Source: Aradus depressus
Lineage: Eukaryota; Arthropoda; Insecta; Hemiptera; Aradidae
Assembly (NCBI GenBank): GCA_963662175.1
Contig: OY759222.1
Coordinates: forward strand, 4,322,713-4,386,712
Length of the DNA stretch: 64,000 nucleotides
Reading direction: 5' to 3'
Shown piece by piece: positions 1 to 11,100 of the stretch; the first letter of the stretch is position 1, and every line of letters starts with the position of its first letter. The position numbers were made by a program, and so were the translations under genes. The notes under the pieces were generated by a model that worked only from the letters and a program-made list of their open reading frames with translations, searched no databases and was not told the origin of the DNA.

Positions 1-605
1 TATGCTTGCCCCCCCCCCCCCCCATACCCCCCTCCCGTTGACAATTTTGAGACGTCACATATCCTTTCTTTGTTTTTGTCTATTATGAATACTACATGTG
101 AAATTCCATGACATTCCGATCATCCGTTAAAGACCTATCACTACCTTTATATGTAGGCCTAGGTACCCCACAACCCCCCCTCCGGTTCAAAATTTTGAGA
201 TATCACGTAGCGTATTTTTCAATTTGGCCTTTAAGAATACTACATGTCAAATTCCATGACTATCCGATCATCCGATAATGACAGCACTACCTTTATATTT
301 AGGCCCCTCTTACAACCCCCCCTACCGTTCAAAATTTATGGACGACTCATAGCCTATTTTTTACTTGGTTTTTAAGAATACTACTTGTGAAATTTCATGA
401 TTATCCGTCCATCCGTTAATGCGCTAGAGCAATTTTTGTGCTTAGCCCCCCCCCCCCCCCCCTCCAGTTGACCGCTAGGAACTCTCTTCATAAGAACCTT
501 CCTCGGACTTCAACGAATATTTGAAAAAAAAAATTAGCCGAATTGGTCCAGCCGTTCTCGAGCTTTGCGCTTAGTAAAATTTAGCATTCATTTTTATTAT
601 ATAGA
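1..605 (-). mobile_element. Helitron (non-autonomous), 3' part cut off by window edge
   Basis: The plus-strand right edge reads TTATTATATAGA followed by T. On the minus strand this is A|TCTATATAATAA, a Helitron 5' terminus (TC after a host A). The interior is about four diverged tandem units of roughly 140 bp, each with a C-run, 'ccgttcaaaattttgag' and 'atgtgaaattccatgac'. It is the same family as the complete copy at 29197-30457; position 1 corresponds to about 29632, so the CTAG end lies outside the window. No coding capacity is seen. Confidence 0.75.
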
Positions 606-1416
606 TATGAGGAGTTCTCTCAATGGATGATGGACACCAGTAGGAAGAATGCGATTGCCTCGAGCATGAGATGGCTGTCCGTGTTTAGCTGCTTTTTTGT
701 TGATTTATTTTAACGATTTTTTTTTTTTTTTTAACAATAACAGACATTTTTCACTTGCACATTTTTGTTTATTTCCTATTCCATATCAGTCGACTAACTG
801 ACTTGTCTTTCTGCTGCTCATAAAAAATAATTTAAAGGACAAATGAAAATTTGTATATGCAGATATGGAGTGTTTGGATCATAACCAGGTTTCTCCTAAA
901 CATTTCTCTGTTTATTTAAAAAAATACTAAAAACATTTTTGAAACCTATTGGCACAGGAAAGACAATACCAAAGTACACCTCTGAAAAAAAATATTAAGG
1001 TCACAACCTGAAAGAGACAAAACAAAAACGTTTTTCCTGATTTCCCAAATTTTTGTCTTGAGTGAGAAACCTGTTTTTGAACCCCACCTCCTCATATATT
1101 TCATTATTTTCTACATATTCATGTCCATTTCTCTCTTGCTTCTCATTATTTGTTTCAACAATTTTGTATTACCTGTATACATGCCATGTATTCTTATAGT
1201 CAGCACTTCTACTTATTGTTTTTGTATAGATTGTATTATTTTGTACATTATTTTATTTTATCCTAATTTTTGTATATTACCATTGTATTTATTATTACTA
1301 TTTTTTTTTTCTGTTATTTTTTATTTATTTTTTTATTAATTTTTTTTTTTATACTCACTGTCATCAATTTACTTACAGTTATATTTTAACTGATTTTAAA
1401 TATACCAAATGAACAA
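606..1416. other. AT-rich spacer without a supported gene
   Basis: Long T- and A-runs and low-complexity AT sequence. The one open frame here (1058-1339) translates to F/I/L/Y-rich low-complexity sequence with no family resemblance. I see no splice-bounded exon or transposon end. Confidence 0.5.
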
Positions 1417-1936
1417 TCATATATATAAAGCTGAAAATGTCTCTGCGTTGTACCGCTATAACTCACGAACGGCTTGATGGATTTGATTAATTTTTTTTTT
1501 TATTTGTTCGTCATCGTCTGTGGAAGATTATAGGCGTATTAGTACCTCAATATCTGGTCCATCCCAGCATCCACTCACGCAATCTTTGTAACTCAAAAAC
1601 CACTGCAATGATTAATGAGGAATCTTTTTGAATAGATAAGTTTTATCTACCGGAAGGTTAAGGTCTATTTTTTAATCAACCCCTGGTCCATCCCAGCATC
1701 CACTCACGCAATCTTTGTAACTCGAAAACCATTGCAACGATTAATGAGAAATCTTTTTGAATAAATTAGTTTTAGCTCCAAAGCTAGCGTTACTACAGTT
1801 GAAGGACTATAAGCCTTATTCTGTATGAATAATTGAAAATTATAACATCATGAATGTACTGTCGAGGAACTGAATAGCCTTATAGGAGATATTGGGAGAA
1901 AAGTCAAAGTTCCCCGGGCAACGCCGGGTATTACTG
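1417..1936 (+). mobile_element. Helitron fragment lacking its CTAG end
   Basis: It begins A|TCATATATATAAAGCTGAAA, matching the 5' end of the Helitron at 59526. Its last ~150 bp (from about 1783) closely match 63221-63366, including the terminal hairpin CCCGG-GCAACG-CCGGG and TATTACTG. The final CTAG is replaced by GGCC, where a different repeat begins. The interior holds two ~129-bp tandem units starting with 'ctggtccatcccagc' (1554 and 1683). Confidence 0.7.
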
Positions 1937-1937
1937 G

Positions 1938-2060
1938 GCCCTGAAGAAGAAAATAAATATTTTTCGAAACACTGGCCAAATTTTGAATTTTCTTTTACAC
2001 GACAGAACCTCGAATCCCTTTTACAAAGCCATGCTGGTTCTGCTCCTCAATTTTGTTCAA
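1938..2060 (+). repeat. Fragment of a dispersed repeat with a CTGAAGA...GAAAC hairpin
   Basis: It starts CTGAAGAAGAAAATAAATAT and continues through CGAAACACTGGCC and 'acacgacagaacctcga'. The same order of blocks recurs at 7722-7806. Between CTGAAGA and GAAAC the bases GAAAAT-AAAT-ATTTTTC can form a hairpin. The class is unknown; see the findings on hammerhead-like motifs. Confidence 0.5.
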
Positions 2061-2079
2061 CAAGTCGAAAACATTGAAA

Positions 2080-3042
2080 AAAATCACGCTTAATTTTTTT
2101 ATGGTGGGTCACTCAATTATGACAGCGGATTTAATTCAAGTCGTCATTGAAAAGGCACTTGATAAAAGAACCGTATACGCTCCAAATGAGTGGCGCTCAA
2201 TTGTTTCTAACGCTAGATTCAATCCATCCCCATACAATGTAATAAAGATGAATTTTGAAGACTGGAAGAAGTTTTCTGAGGTCAACAAACCATTAAATTG
2301 GACAGTACAAAATGATACAAGACTCAAGGTGAGCGAAATAAGAAGAGCAATACAGTATAACCTCGATTATCCGAACTAATTGGGATCAGAGGTGGTTCGG
2401 ATAATCAAAAGTTCGTATGAACAAGGTTGAAATCGAAAAAAAATATTTAAAAATAGGAAACAAGTCAATTAAGTATCCAATGTTACTTTAAACGTATATT
2501 TTTACAATAAAAATTACAAGTATGTACAATATATAAAGGAACACATTATGTACATAACACATTTTGTTTACGTGGGTTTGAAAAAATCACCAATCTTCTT
2601 CTGCTTTACCATTTTCTTTTTTTAACAACTTATTCCAAGCCTTTTTTTTAGTGTTGTTGGGGAAACCGAATTCCAGGCGTCAACAACCATGTAGCAACAA
2701 GAACGTGATAACAATGTCAAAAACAAAAAAGTTGAGGACTCTGTGAGTTGGATAATAGAGGGTTCGGATAATGGAGGTTCTATTGTATTTGATAAAAGGT
2801 CGTGTCGACAGGGAAAATTTACAATAATTAATAGCGCCACTAACACCGAACCATTGATAGCCACCCTTTCCGAAAAAAACGAAAGTTACGAGATGAGCCT
2901 CAGAAACCTTTCTCAACTTTATTTTGCTGAGTTGCCCATACCAGATAAAAAGTATCTAGATTTCATTAATTTACATTTAAAGAATGGAATTGTGGCACAT
3001 GCTTTGCGTCACCAGTTTGATAGACACGTTGCCTCAAACTGA
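2080..3042 (+). pseudogene. DUF7869-like C-terminal coding fragment, split by a MITE
   Basis: An open frame runs to 2352 with the blocks VGHSIMTADLIQVVIEKALD, YAPNEWRSIVSNA and NVIKMNFEDWKKFSE. It resumes at 2788 with FDKRSCRQGKFTI and ends with ELPIPDKKYLDFINLHLKNG and a stop at 3042. The 'VGH-x-M-x-x-D-x-x-x-x-x-IE-A' block and the 'LPI..KKKDL' type ending resemble the insect repeat-encoded family known as DUF7869 (recalled from family knowledge, not searched). The 433-bp insert between the halves is a TA-flanked MITE; the frame on both sides of the insertion site is the same. The N-terminal part is missing upstream, where another repeat abuts. No function is claimed; a broken transposon-borne or domesticated gene is most likely. 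Confidence 0.5.
2353..2785. mobile_element. pogo/Tigger-type MITE with TA target duplication
   Basis: The left end CAGTATAACCTCGATTATCC and the inverted right end CAATAGAACCTCCATTATCC match at about 21 of 24 positions, and each is flanked by TA (2351-2352 and 2786-2787). The sequence has no transposase and is inserted into the DUF7869-like coding fragment. TIR sequence and TA duplication are typical of pogo/Tigger-type Tc1-mariner relatives. Confidence 0.75.
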
Positions 3043-3650
3043 CAAGGATGTTGACTGACAATGAAACAAGTTACAGAATTAGGTTTTTACTTACTGCCTT
3101 TCCTCCTAATTTAATTGCTCAACCTATTTCGAAATTTTAAATTAGGACAATTAAGAATTAGAAGTATCGAATTCTCGTGTTGTTCAATTGGAGAAATCTT
3201 GGAATTAGATATGAGACCCTTTTGAACGACAATAATACATTCTTTATTTACTCTGAACATCAACCAATTATGCCAAATGTTACAATCAATTTCTAAGAGT
3301 AATTTACATTGATTTAACTTACTTATTACCTATTTGAAAAATATATGAATGTGGAAACCTGTGAATAAAATGAAATTTTTATGGATTGGCCCTTCTTCCT
3401 CTCAAAGATTCTTCCAAGATTTCCGTCTCAAAGGGCCAATGTGGACCTTTTTTTCACATTTTTATTTTTATTAATTTTTTGGGTAATCCAAATTTAGAAA
3501 ATTTTGTAGATTCTTATAGCCTATAGATTTTTACAACTGGTGATGAAAAAACAAGAGGTAAAACTCAAAATATGAATTAATGACAGCGGTCCGAAGTCTA
3601 GAAATGGGTGAGAAAAAATGAGATTGGCCCTTCTTCCTCTCAGGTGTATA
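3043..3650. other. Spacer with a short repeated motif
   Basis: No exon or transposon end is recognised. The phrase 'attggcccttcttcctctca' occurs near 3385 and again near 3624, with an inverted partial copy near 3430. Otherwise it is AT-rich. Confidence 0.4.
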
Positions 3651-3654
3651 TTAT

Positions 3655-3996
3655 ATTTATTATTGTCATCTTTGATTTATTTCATTTATGGAAATATATT
3701 TGTATTTTAATCATCAATAATTGAAGAGAATAATTGAAGAAAATTTTGAAATAGTTTTAAATAGTAATTATTACTATTTAAAACTATTTCAACATTTTTT
3801 TTTATTATTAAGATTTCAATTAGAGTCGAAATATTATTTTTTTTCTGTTCTAGGTTTTTAAGACTTAACTTAAGGATGAAAAACGCCGTGTGGACTGGAG
3901 AAGGGCAGTTCAAAACGTTAACTTGTTGAACTTCCATTTAGTATTTGTTAAGTCGTGGCTGAAGATGGAAGCATTATATTATATTTATTATTGTCG
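3655..3996 (+). repeat. Insert flanked by ~20-bp direct repeats, fold-back family half
   Basis: ATATTATATTTATTATTGTC occurs at 3655-3674 and again at 3977-3996, as a long target-site duplication would. The end of the insert (about 3855-3976: 'ttaacttgttgaacttccat', 'gtatttgttaagtcgtggct', 'gaagatgg') matches one arm of the fold-back element at 16839-17483. It probably belongs to the same retroelement-like family. Confidence 0.5.
3746..3792. repeat. Perfect ~46-bp palindrome
   Basis: TTGAAATAGTTTTAAATAGT is followed by AAT/T and then its exact reverse complement ending ACTATTTCAA. It would extrude as a cruciform or RNA hairpin with almost no loop. It lies inside the insert at 3655-3996. Confidence 0.8.
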
Positions 3997-4016
3997 CGAA
4001 GACAAACATACAAATA

Positions 4017-4573
4017 CAGTGTAAACTCTATATAGCGACACTTGAGGGACTGCGCATTTTATGGCGTTATTGAGAGTTGTCGTTAAATGAAGAGAAGAAA
4101 AATCAATACATATTACATTACATTTAATAGTATTTTACTATTATAATATGTATTTACTAATAAAGTATAAAATTTACAAACAACAAACATTAATATTGAT
4201 ACAAATAACAACGCTTATTGCGTACAGTCTGTTATCTTCGTCTGACGTTTTTTGCTGCTCCAGTATTTTAATTGTATTTTCTTATGTATTTTATTCATAT
4301 CTTGGGATACTGTGGGGTCAACTTGGTTATACAAAAAGTCTAGCAGCCGAGGTAAACCTGCAAGGTAATCACAACAAACAAAAGAACGAATTTTTTAGAA
4401 TCTTCGGTACGTATGATGCCGACAGTCGCGGTAAATACGTGCTAGACAATAAAGCAACAAAATAACAAACAAAAGAACGTACACAGCTGCAGTTGTTATT
4501 AATTTCGGCAACTTGAAATGCTTTGCAATGACGTATTGTTGTCGTTATTGAGTGGGTGTGATGCTACATCGAG

Positions 4574-4622
<49 letters not shown>

Positions 4623-4724
4623 TCTTGGCCTGAGAGTGTATCATTGTATAGACAACAAGGTGAACCAACCAGATTCAAGTAATTTCGATGTTTTAGGGAG
4701 TGGCGTTAAATGGAGTTTACACTG
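4017..4724. mobile_element. pogo-like MITE (708 bp) with TA target duplication
   Basis: The left end CAGTGTAAACTCTATATAGC and the inverted right end CAGTGTAAACTCCATTTAAC match at about 21 of 25 positions, with TA on both sides. The position is confirmed independently: the other arm of the surrounding palindrome carries the uninterrupted site. It contains a 40-plus T homopolymer near 4577-4619. No transposase is seen. Confidence 0.8.
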
Positions 4725-5062
4725 TATATCTAAACAATATTGCCGACCTGTCTGCTGATAATTCAATAAGTACAGAACATCATATTATGATCCTATATTA
4801 TAAATTGTATCTTTATAATATACATGCAATTTATATAAAATTATTAATCCATTTGGCCTCTGTAAAATAGCAGATGATCCAAAACCGAAAAAAGGCAGTC
4901 AAAAGTTAGTGTCCAAATGTCGATGTGTTAAAAAAAATATATATACATTTTTTTAAATTCACAAAATGAAATTACGTTGACATTATTTACAATATTGACT
5001 GTCTTTTTTCGGTTTTGGATCATCTGTTATTTTACAGTGGCCAAATGGATTAATAATTTTAT

Positions 5063-5409
5063 AGGTTAGGTTAGGTTTTATGACTGATGCCCGGCCTTTA
5101 ACTAGAAGGTCATATCGCCTACTACCAGAGCGCTCTTTTGTCACTCTGGTGGACATGAGCTCAACTCTACTATGGGAGTCCTAAATTTTGCCTATCCTAA
5201 ATTTTTATTCACCTAGAGTAGGGGTATTTAACGAGTACCTGACATCGTACAGGCTCGGGACCATCGCTTAACGTCCCATCCGAAGGACGGCGTGCTTAAG
5301 TTTATTTTAACCACCAGATAAAATAAACTAAGGGCCTCGGTCGGGTTTCGAACCCACGTTCTTGTGCTCAGAAGGCAAGCACGCATACCACTGAGCTACC
5401 GGCGCCCTC
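5063..5409 (-). mobile_element. tRNA-derived SINE, family A, full length
   Basis: On the minus strand the head is GAGGGCGCCGGTAGCTCAGT (tRNA-like A box), followed by a B box GGGTTCGAAACCC, a conserved body and a TAACC-type 3' end. The flanks AATAATTTTAT at 5052-5062 and 5410-5420 form an 11-bp target-site duplication. At least seven further copies or pieces lie in this window. Confidence 0.9.
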
Positions 5410-5688
5410 AATAATTTTATGTAAATAGTACCTATATTATAGAGATACGATTTATAATATGTAATCATATGTTCTATACTTATTTAATTATCAGCTGGCA
5501 ATATTGTTTTAATATATTTGTATGTTTGTCCGCTTAGCGACACCGTCGTCGTTCGGGTACGATCGCTACAGGCTCTCACAATTTTTTTTTTTTTTGACTG
5601 GAAAATATTGTAAGCTATTTCTTAGATATTTGACCACTGTAGAATTTAAATGGTGTATGTTTTGGTTTTAGAGCGAGGCTCTTACAAA

Positions 5689-6326
5689 TGAAGACTACAG
5701 GGGAAAAAGGGGGAAGGTCACTTTTAAAAAAAAATGAGTTAGAGTTGGCAACAACTTCCATGGTAAGTATACTTTCATTTAACAAGTGCAAATAAGGGGA
5801 GAAGATGATGGGTGCTAAGATAAAGCAGTTCACATTCGAAAAATTAGCGCGCAAGAAGGGGGAAGCTCTGTGCTACCAGACAAAAAGGGGGACTAGCGGT
5901 CGCAGAGCGTCCTTGATATCTCACACATCTTCGCCACATCAAAGAGAAGAGAAGTAAAAAGAAACCCACAAGAAAAATAAAGTAATAACAGCACTGTTAA
6001 ATAAATTTTTCGTTCTCAGCCTCGGTCCCATTTTATTCTGGAGTTCCCTCTTCTTCCTCAGTTTTTTTGTGACGTTCCCCCTTCTTCCCCAGTATTTTTT
6101 GGAAATTTTGTGTTTTTTATTAAATAAACTGATTATTTAGAGTGATTTATTGCACATAATTTCCCACATTTATGTATATCACAAATGATGAGTAATTGAA
6201 CTTGAGGGATTAAAGTATACATACAGACGGGAAGGAAAAAGGACTAGAACAATGGGTCAAACTTTAAAATTAGAATTACCAAAAATCATAATTTACCACA
6301 TTCCCCCTTTTTCCCCTGTAGTCTTC
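5689..6326. mobile_element. TIR element with 25-bp G/A-rich termini
   Basis: GAAGACTACAGGGGAAAAAGGGGGA at 5689-5713 and its exact reverse complement at 6302-6326 bound 638 bp. Both sides show AAAT next to the termini, a possible short target duplication. The interior has no convincing transposase. The superfamily is not recognised. Confidence 0.6.
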
Positions 6327-6516
6327 AAATATATTTTTTTCAATTACCAATATTTAGAAATTTACTTCTTTCTTGCCTTTATGACTGTTTCCTCAAGTCT
6401 TCGATACTTTTTTCTTATTGAATTTGATTATTTATACAGAATTGAGAGCGTTGAGAATGGGCTGAAGATGAACTTGAACAATTAAAATAGATAATTGAAC
6501 ATGTAGTCAAAATAAT

Positions 6517-6676
6517 GTAGACCATTGGTCGCATGGTCTCACCATGGTTTGCGAGTTCGAATCCCGCCCGGGAGTGTGTTTTATTTCGTAGATAAAACTC
6601 CATTCCATGGACGTTGTAAATAACTAGATGTGACATGGCTAATATGCACAGTATATAAGGCCAAAAAAAAAAAAAA
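6517..6676 (+). mobile_element. SINE, family B, with poly(A) tail
   Basis: It has a B-box-like GAGTTCGAATCCCGCCCGGG, then TTTTATTTCGTAGATAAAACTCC, GACGTTGTAAATAACTAG, ATGGCTAATATGCACAGTAT and an A-run (6663-6676). The same block order occurs at 24421-24613. The 5' boundary is uncertain. Confidence 0.7.
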
Positions 6677-6829
6677 GTATAGCACGGATGCCAACGATCA
6701 TATTATTATCATTATTATTACTTTATTAAGTTATACGTAGAATGAATACTGTTGGATTTGGTACAGGTTAATGAGAACTTCGAGTAGAACAAGAGATATA
6801 TTTATTTGGACAACACCCTTATTACAAAA

Positions 6830-7140
6830 CCGCGTGGTAACGAACACAAAGTCAGTTGTTCAATAATAAGTCCCATACCGCGTGGGAACTACACAAGTCA
6901 CTCACTTACTGTGCTTGGTAACAGACGACTCACTTTATACCTGCGTGGTAATAACCAACTCACTTCCGCATGGTAACTAACGACTCACTTTATACCCGCG
7001 TGGTCATAACCAATTCACTTCCGCATGGTAACTAACGACTCACTTTATACCCGCGTGGTAATAAGGACGAATCCATTCCGCACACCGCGTGCTGGCTCGA
7101 CCCAGACTCTCAGTCCACCCCGCGTGGTGACCAACTGGAC
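6830..7140 (+). repeat. CCGCGTGG-rich interspersed/tandem repeat
   Basis: About ten occurrences of (C)CCGC(G/A)TGGTAA or close variants, partly as a tandem with a 55-bp period (for example 'cttccgcatggtaact' at 6963 and 7018). It is much more GC-rich than its surroundings. It could be part of an LTR or an internal transposon region; I cannot decide. Confidence 0.5.
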
Positions 7141-7720
7141 CCTCTCGTTGTTAAGAGACGACTGAAACTGGTAGTTCAATGAATCACACAAGTCACTCAC
7201 CACAGGTCGTTGAAGGAACACACCGTAGGTATCGATTCTCGCCGTGTTCCCGAATTCACCCGCTCTGGCTTCCCCTCGCGCGACCCAACAAATACTGCTA
7301 GTTGTTTTCAACGAAATAAGTTGGTTCAGAGGGAAGGGGAATTATTCTCGCTGTGGAAGTGCAGCGCTGGTGATTTTCTCAAGTTTTTTTGTTTTTTTTT
7401 ATATAGTGACCTTGTTAAAAAAAAATAATAAATAAAGTAAATAAATGTAAACAGAGACTGCCCTCTGAATATTAAACAGTAAGATTAATTTACCTGAGGA
7501 GAACTAGTGACAGGAAATCCTCATTGCTACAGACGAGAGATGTCTATGCACTAAAGAAGGCCATATAGTATGCAATAAAACGGCACTCAAAATTGTTCCA
7601 ATAGGCAATAAAAAAAAGTCGCCGGAGAATCCCGGAAATGCACTGCCTCAGAACGAATTCATAAATAAACTAGTTTGTGTCTGCTTTACATTCACCTCAC
7701 ACATCCACTCAAGTCATTAT
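7141..7720. other. Stretch without a recognised gene
   Basis: GC-richer to about 7380, possibly continuing the same repeat as 6830-7140, then AT-rich. No exon is supported by splice sites or a family match. Confidence 0.35.
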
Positions 7721-7721
7721 A

Positions 7722-7806
7722 AGGCACTGAAGAAGAAAGTAAATAGTTTCCGAAACGTTTGCCAAATATTGAGGTTTCATTAACACGACAGAACCTTGAA
7801 CTCCTT
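7722..7806 (+). repeat. Second copy of the repeat seen at 1938-2060
   Basis: CACTGAAGAAGAAAGTAAAT, CCGAAACGTTTGCCAAATAT and ACACGACAGAACCT follow in the same order as at 1938-2060. The hairpin between CTGAAGA and GAAAC is kept although its bases differ. Confidence 0.5.
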
Positions 7807-8008
7807 CTAAATACATTAATAAATAAACTTTTCACTCCTCCAAACCCAGTGTTAATTAATCAAGAGAATCTGGGAAAAACAATAAGTGAATAAAAAAAAC
7901 AACAGATTAGCAACGCTAATTTTTTTTTTTTTAATGAAAGAAAATAGTATAAAATATTTTTTTAAGTCCAAAAATTGGGGACTTATAGCCTACAGTTTAC
8001 AATAATAT

Positions 8009-8179
8009 TTATGAGGACATTAATGACAGATTAGTTTTAAAATATGATATTTTATCAATGTTATACAATAATAAAGAAGTAATAAAAACGACTAGAGTAG
8101 GATTTATTAAGAAACGACAAATGTTGAGGATTATGCCCATGTCGTCGGCCCTGATATGCTTCATTAAAGACGGCGCTAC
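8009..8179 (-). CDS. SLC23-type gene, last coding exon
   Basis: 171 bp, phase 0, 56 codons plus TAA. The acceptor TTGTTGTAG precedes it. It encodes VAPSLMKHIRADDMGIILNI followed by a hydrophobic segment (NPTLVVFITSLLLYN) and a short polar tail. This corresponds to the final transmembrane region of SLC23 proteins. A possible ATTAAA polyadenylation hexamer lies about 80 bp downstream. Confidence 0.7.
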   Translation of the reverse strand, partial: VAPSLMKHIRADDMGIILNICRFLINPTLVVFITSLLLYNIDKISYFKTNLSLMSS

Positions 8180-11100
8180 CTACAACAAAAATTATATATA
8201 TCAAATTATTTTATAAATAAATATATTTTTGAATAAATATAAATGTTAAAAAATAATAAATACCATTCCAGCCATCACGGACAGTCCAATTGCTGTAGAA
8301 GAATTTACACTGTTTCGAAGTGAGCCATGTAAGCCTAAAAAAATATAAATTTACTTTTTACGCAAAATATCAAAATAACTATAGCATCAAAGTAACTATA
8401 AAAAAAACTACAGTATCAAAGTAACTATCAAAATAACTACAGTATCAAAGTAACTATCAAAATAACTACAGTATCAAAGTAACTATCAAAATAACTACAG
8501 CATCAAAGTAACTATTAAAAAAACTACAGCATCAAAGTAACTATCAAAAAAACTGCAGTATCAAAGTAACTATCAAAATAACTACAGTAATATTTTTTAA
8601 AGAATACAATTAACCCTTATAATGAATTTTATATACTCTTGACACGATTGGAAGTTGGATTCTTGCGTTGTACGATACTTAGCTAGTTGTGCAATCAGTC
8701 AGAAATTCGAAATTGAATTTTCACCGGAATTATTGCATCCTGATTCCAAAAATGAAAAAAAAAAAAAAAAAAAAAAAGTCTGTGTGTGTCCAGTTTATAT
8801 GTGTTTCCAGAACAATAAGCTTCTATGTAAGTCAACACTCACACACGTAAGTCAGCCATCGCTTATCACTAGAGTTAATCAGCACATAGCTCACATCGCT
8901 ACATCGATGAAAAAACAAACTATTTTGTTTTACCATCGACATCGCAGTAGGGATCCATGTGAGCCGCGAGGGTGAAAGCCATCGGGCATCCTTACCATGA
9001 ACACTCACATTCAGAAGCGGTAGTTTGATATGACATCGAGGTATCGACCGCGACCTCCACCTCCATCATCGATGCATCTTCGGTATAAACGTACCCTTTT
9101 AGGTTCTCCACCTTCAACGCTAGCTGGAGTCAACCTGTCAGCGGAATTAGTATAAATAAATAAAATATATAATACCTTTCGATATCAGAAGTCCGTAGAG
9201 AAATATAGAAATTCCAAAACTAACAGATAATGATAGTTTTGAAAGGAAAAAAACAGTTTTGACAAAAAATGACAATAAAATCATCACAACTCCGGCCACA
9301 ATGGAAGTCTCTTTGTACCCAATCTGAAAGAAAGTTAATTCAAAATCATACTATCGAAAAAATAAAAAAAATTTAAAGGTTTTATAGACGAAAACTAGCG
9401 GTGCTTCAAAATATATTTAGCTTGACAAAATAAAGTCAATTAATCTTATAACCATAGAAATTAATGGTGCTAGAAATTCAAAATTAAGCAGTTTCTATTT
9501 TTCGCTTTTTTTTATATATTCGGTATTAGAATAGAATAGAATAGAATAGAATAGAATGGTTTTTATTAAAAGAGGAAAGAAAAATAACTCAATTCCAAGA
9601 AATATACAAAGAAAAAAAAAAAACCTTAGACTATAGCCATTTAGGCCGTCAGTCGGAGTCGGCATTACAGATATTTGATAATGAAGAACAAAAAATATTA
9701 ACTTATATAAATAAATGAAGAGAATAAATAATCATCGTTAAATTCCTTTAAAAAAAATATATATATATGTAAACATAAAACATACAAAAATAATAATGCG
9801 AATAATGAGAGAATAAAATAAAGACAAGAAACCAAATAAAATTAACTAAACATGGGTAAATGGTAATAATCATAAATTATATTCGGTATTGTAATTATGC
9901 GGAAATCCGAATTAGTGTTTTCAACGGAACTTCATGTTTCAAGGTCCCCTGAACGTGTTTTGGCCATTTTCCCTAATATGTATATGATTGGAAATTTGTG
10001 AGCGCACAAATGATTGTAACTATGAACTTGACATTTGAAAATAAGTCACAAGTGTTAAATTAGATCTAATTCGATTTTGACCAAAATCGAAACTTTTTAC
10101 TTCGAAGCCTTGCCTTAGTACAGTCTACAAGATACCACCATTATTTATGACCTAATCCAAAATATCTTCACATATAAGTGTGTAGAAAACTGAATAACAA
10201 AACAACTTAGATGAAATATAGAAAATACCCAAAACTTCTACCGAAAAATTTCTTTCTACCAAAAATGTTTTTTATATTTCCAATCGAAAATGAGCCTTCA
10301 CATTAGTGATAGGACTAAGATTAACAAAGTCAGAGGATCTCAAAGAATGTAATAAAGAAAAAATTAATTTAGAAATATTTCAAAGTAATATTTAAATTGT
10401 GACAAATAGGAATGTTAATTGTTGGTAGTTTTTTTAAATTAAAAATGAATAGGAAAAATATATCACCTTAATATATAAATGGTCACAGGGAATAAGTTGT
10501 TAAGTCGCAAAATGCACAAAATGAGTTAAGTGTACTGTGATCATCTCCCAAGCCATCTGCGCACTGTGAAGAAGTTGGGAGCTCAGGACTCTAATACTTT
10601 CGGATTTATAAAGATGTGGGTTTCTTAGTATTTCGTAAAATTGTGTACGTTCTCGGTTAAATCAACTTGCTCAACTTTAGGAGACATCATTCACGAGTAT
10701 TTCAAAAAGTGTGGTCAATAATTAGGTAAGTGATGGGGAATGATTAGGTAACTAAGGGAAAATCTAAGAAAGGATTAACAATATTCATTTTCATTCGCTC
10801 CTATAGATTTAGAAGATATATGAATAATAATGATGCAAACATAATTTATTTATTCCAAAAACTGGATTTACACGATTAATGCAAAAGTAAAAAAAAGTGC
10901 TGCCCTGAAAAGTTAAGAATTAAGACTTATCAATTTATTCCCTGTGACGTCAGATATAATAATAGGACTTTCTTATACCAAACACTATCATTCCCCTTCC
11001 ATTCTGCTGGCGTTAGTAGGTATAAGAAGGTCACTCTCAGTATTACTATGAAACAAAGAAAACCTCTGACACCAGCACATTACTTTCATATACCCAATGT

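Larger units (their letters stand above)
3990..5545. repeat. Large palindromic element carrying two nested insertions
   Basis: The left arm runs from about 3990 (GACAAACATACAAATA at 4001-4016), skips the MITE at 4017-4724, and continues to 4901. The right arm runs from 4998 to about 5062, skips the SINE at 5063-5409, and continues to TATTTGTATGTTTGTC at 5515-5530. With both inserts removed the arms are inverted copies of about 200 bp with modest divergence around a ~96-bp centre. Fold-back or palindromic-MITE architecture; class unknown. Confidence 0.75.

Noticed and set aside
1058..1339. 93-codon F/I/L/Y-rich open frame
   Set aside because: Low-complexity T-rich DNA; no homology or splice context.
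5340..5409. Genuine tRNA genes at the SINE heads
   Set aside because: The A and B boxes are good, but the sequence continues into a shared ~270-bp body with target duplications, so these are SINEs.
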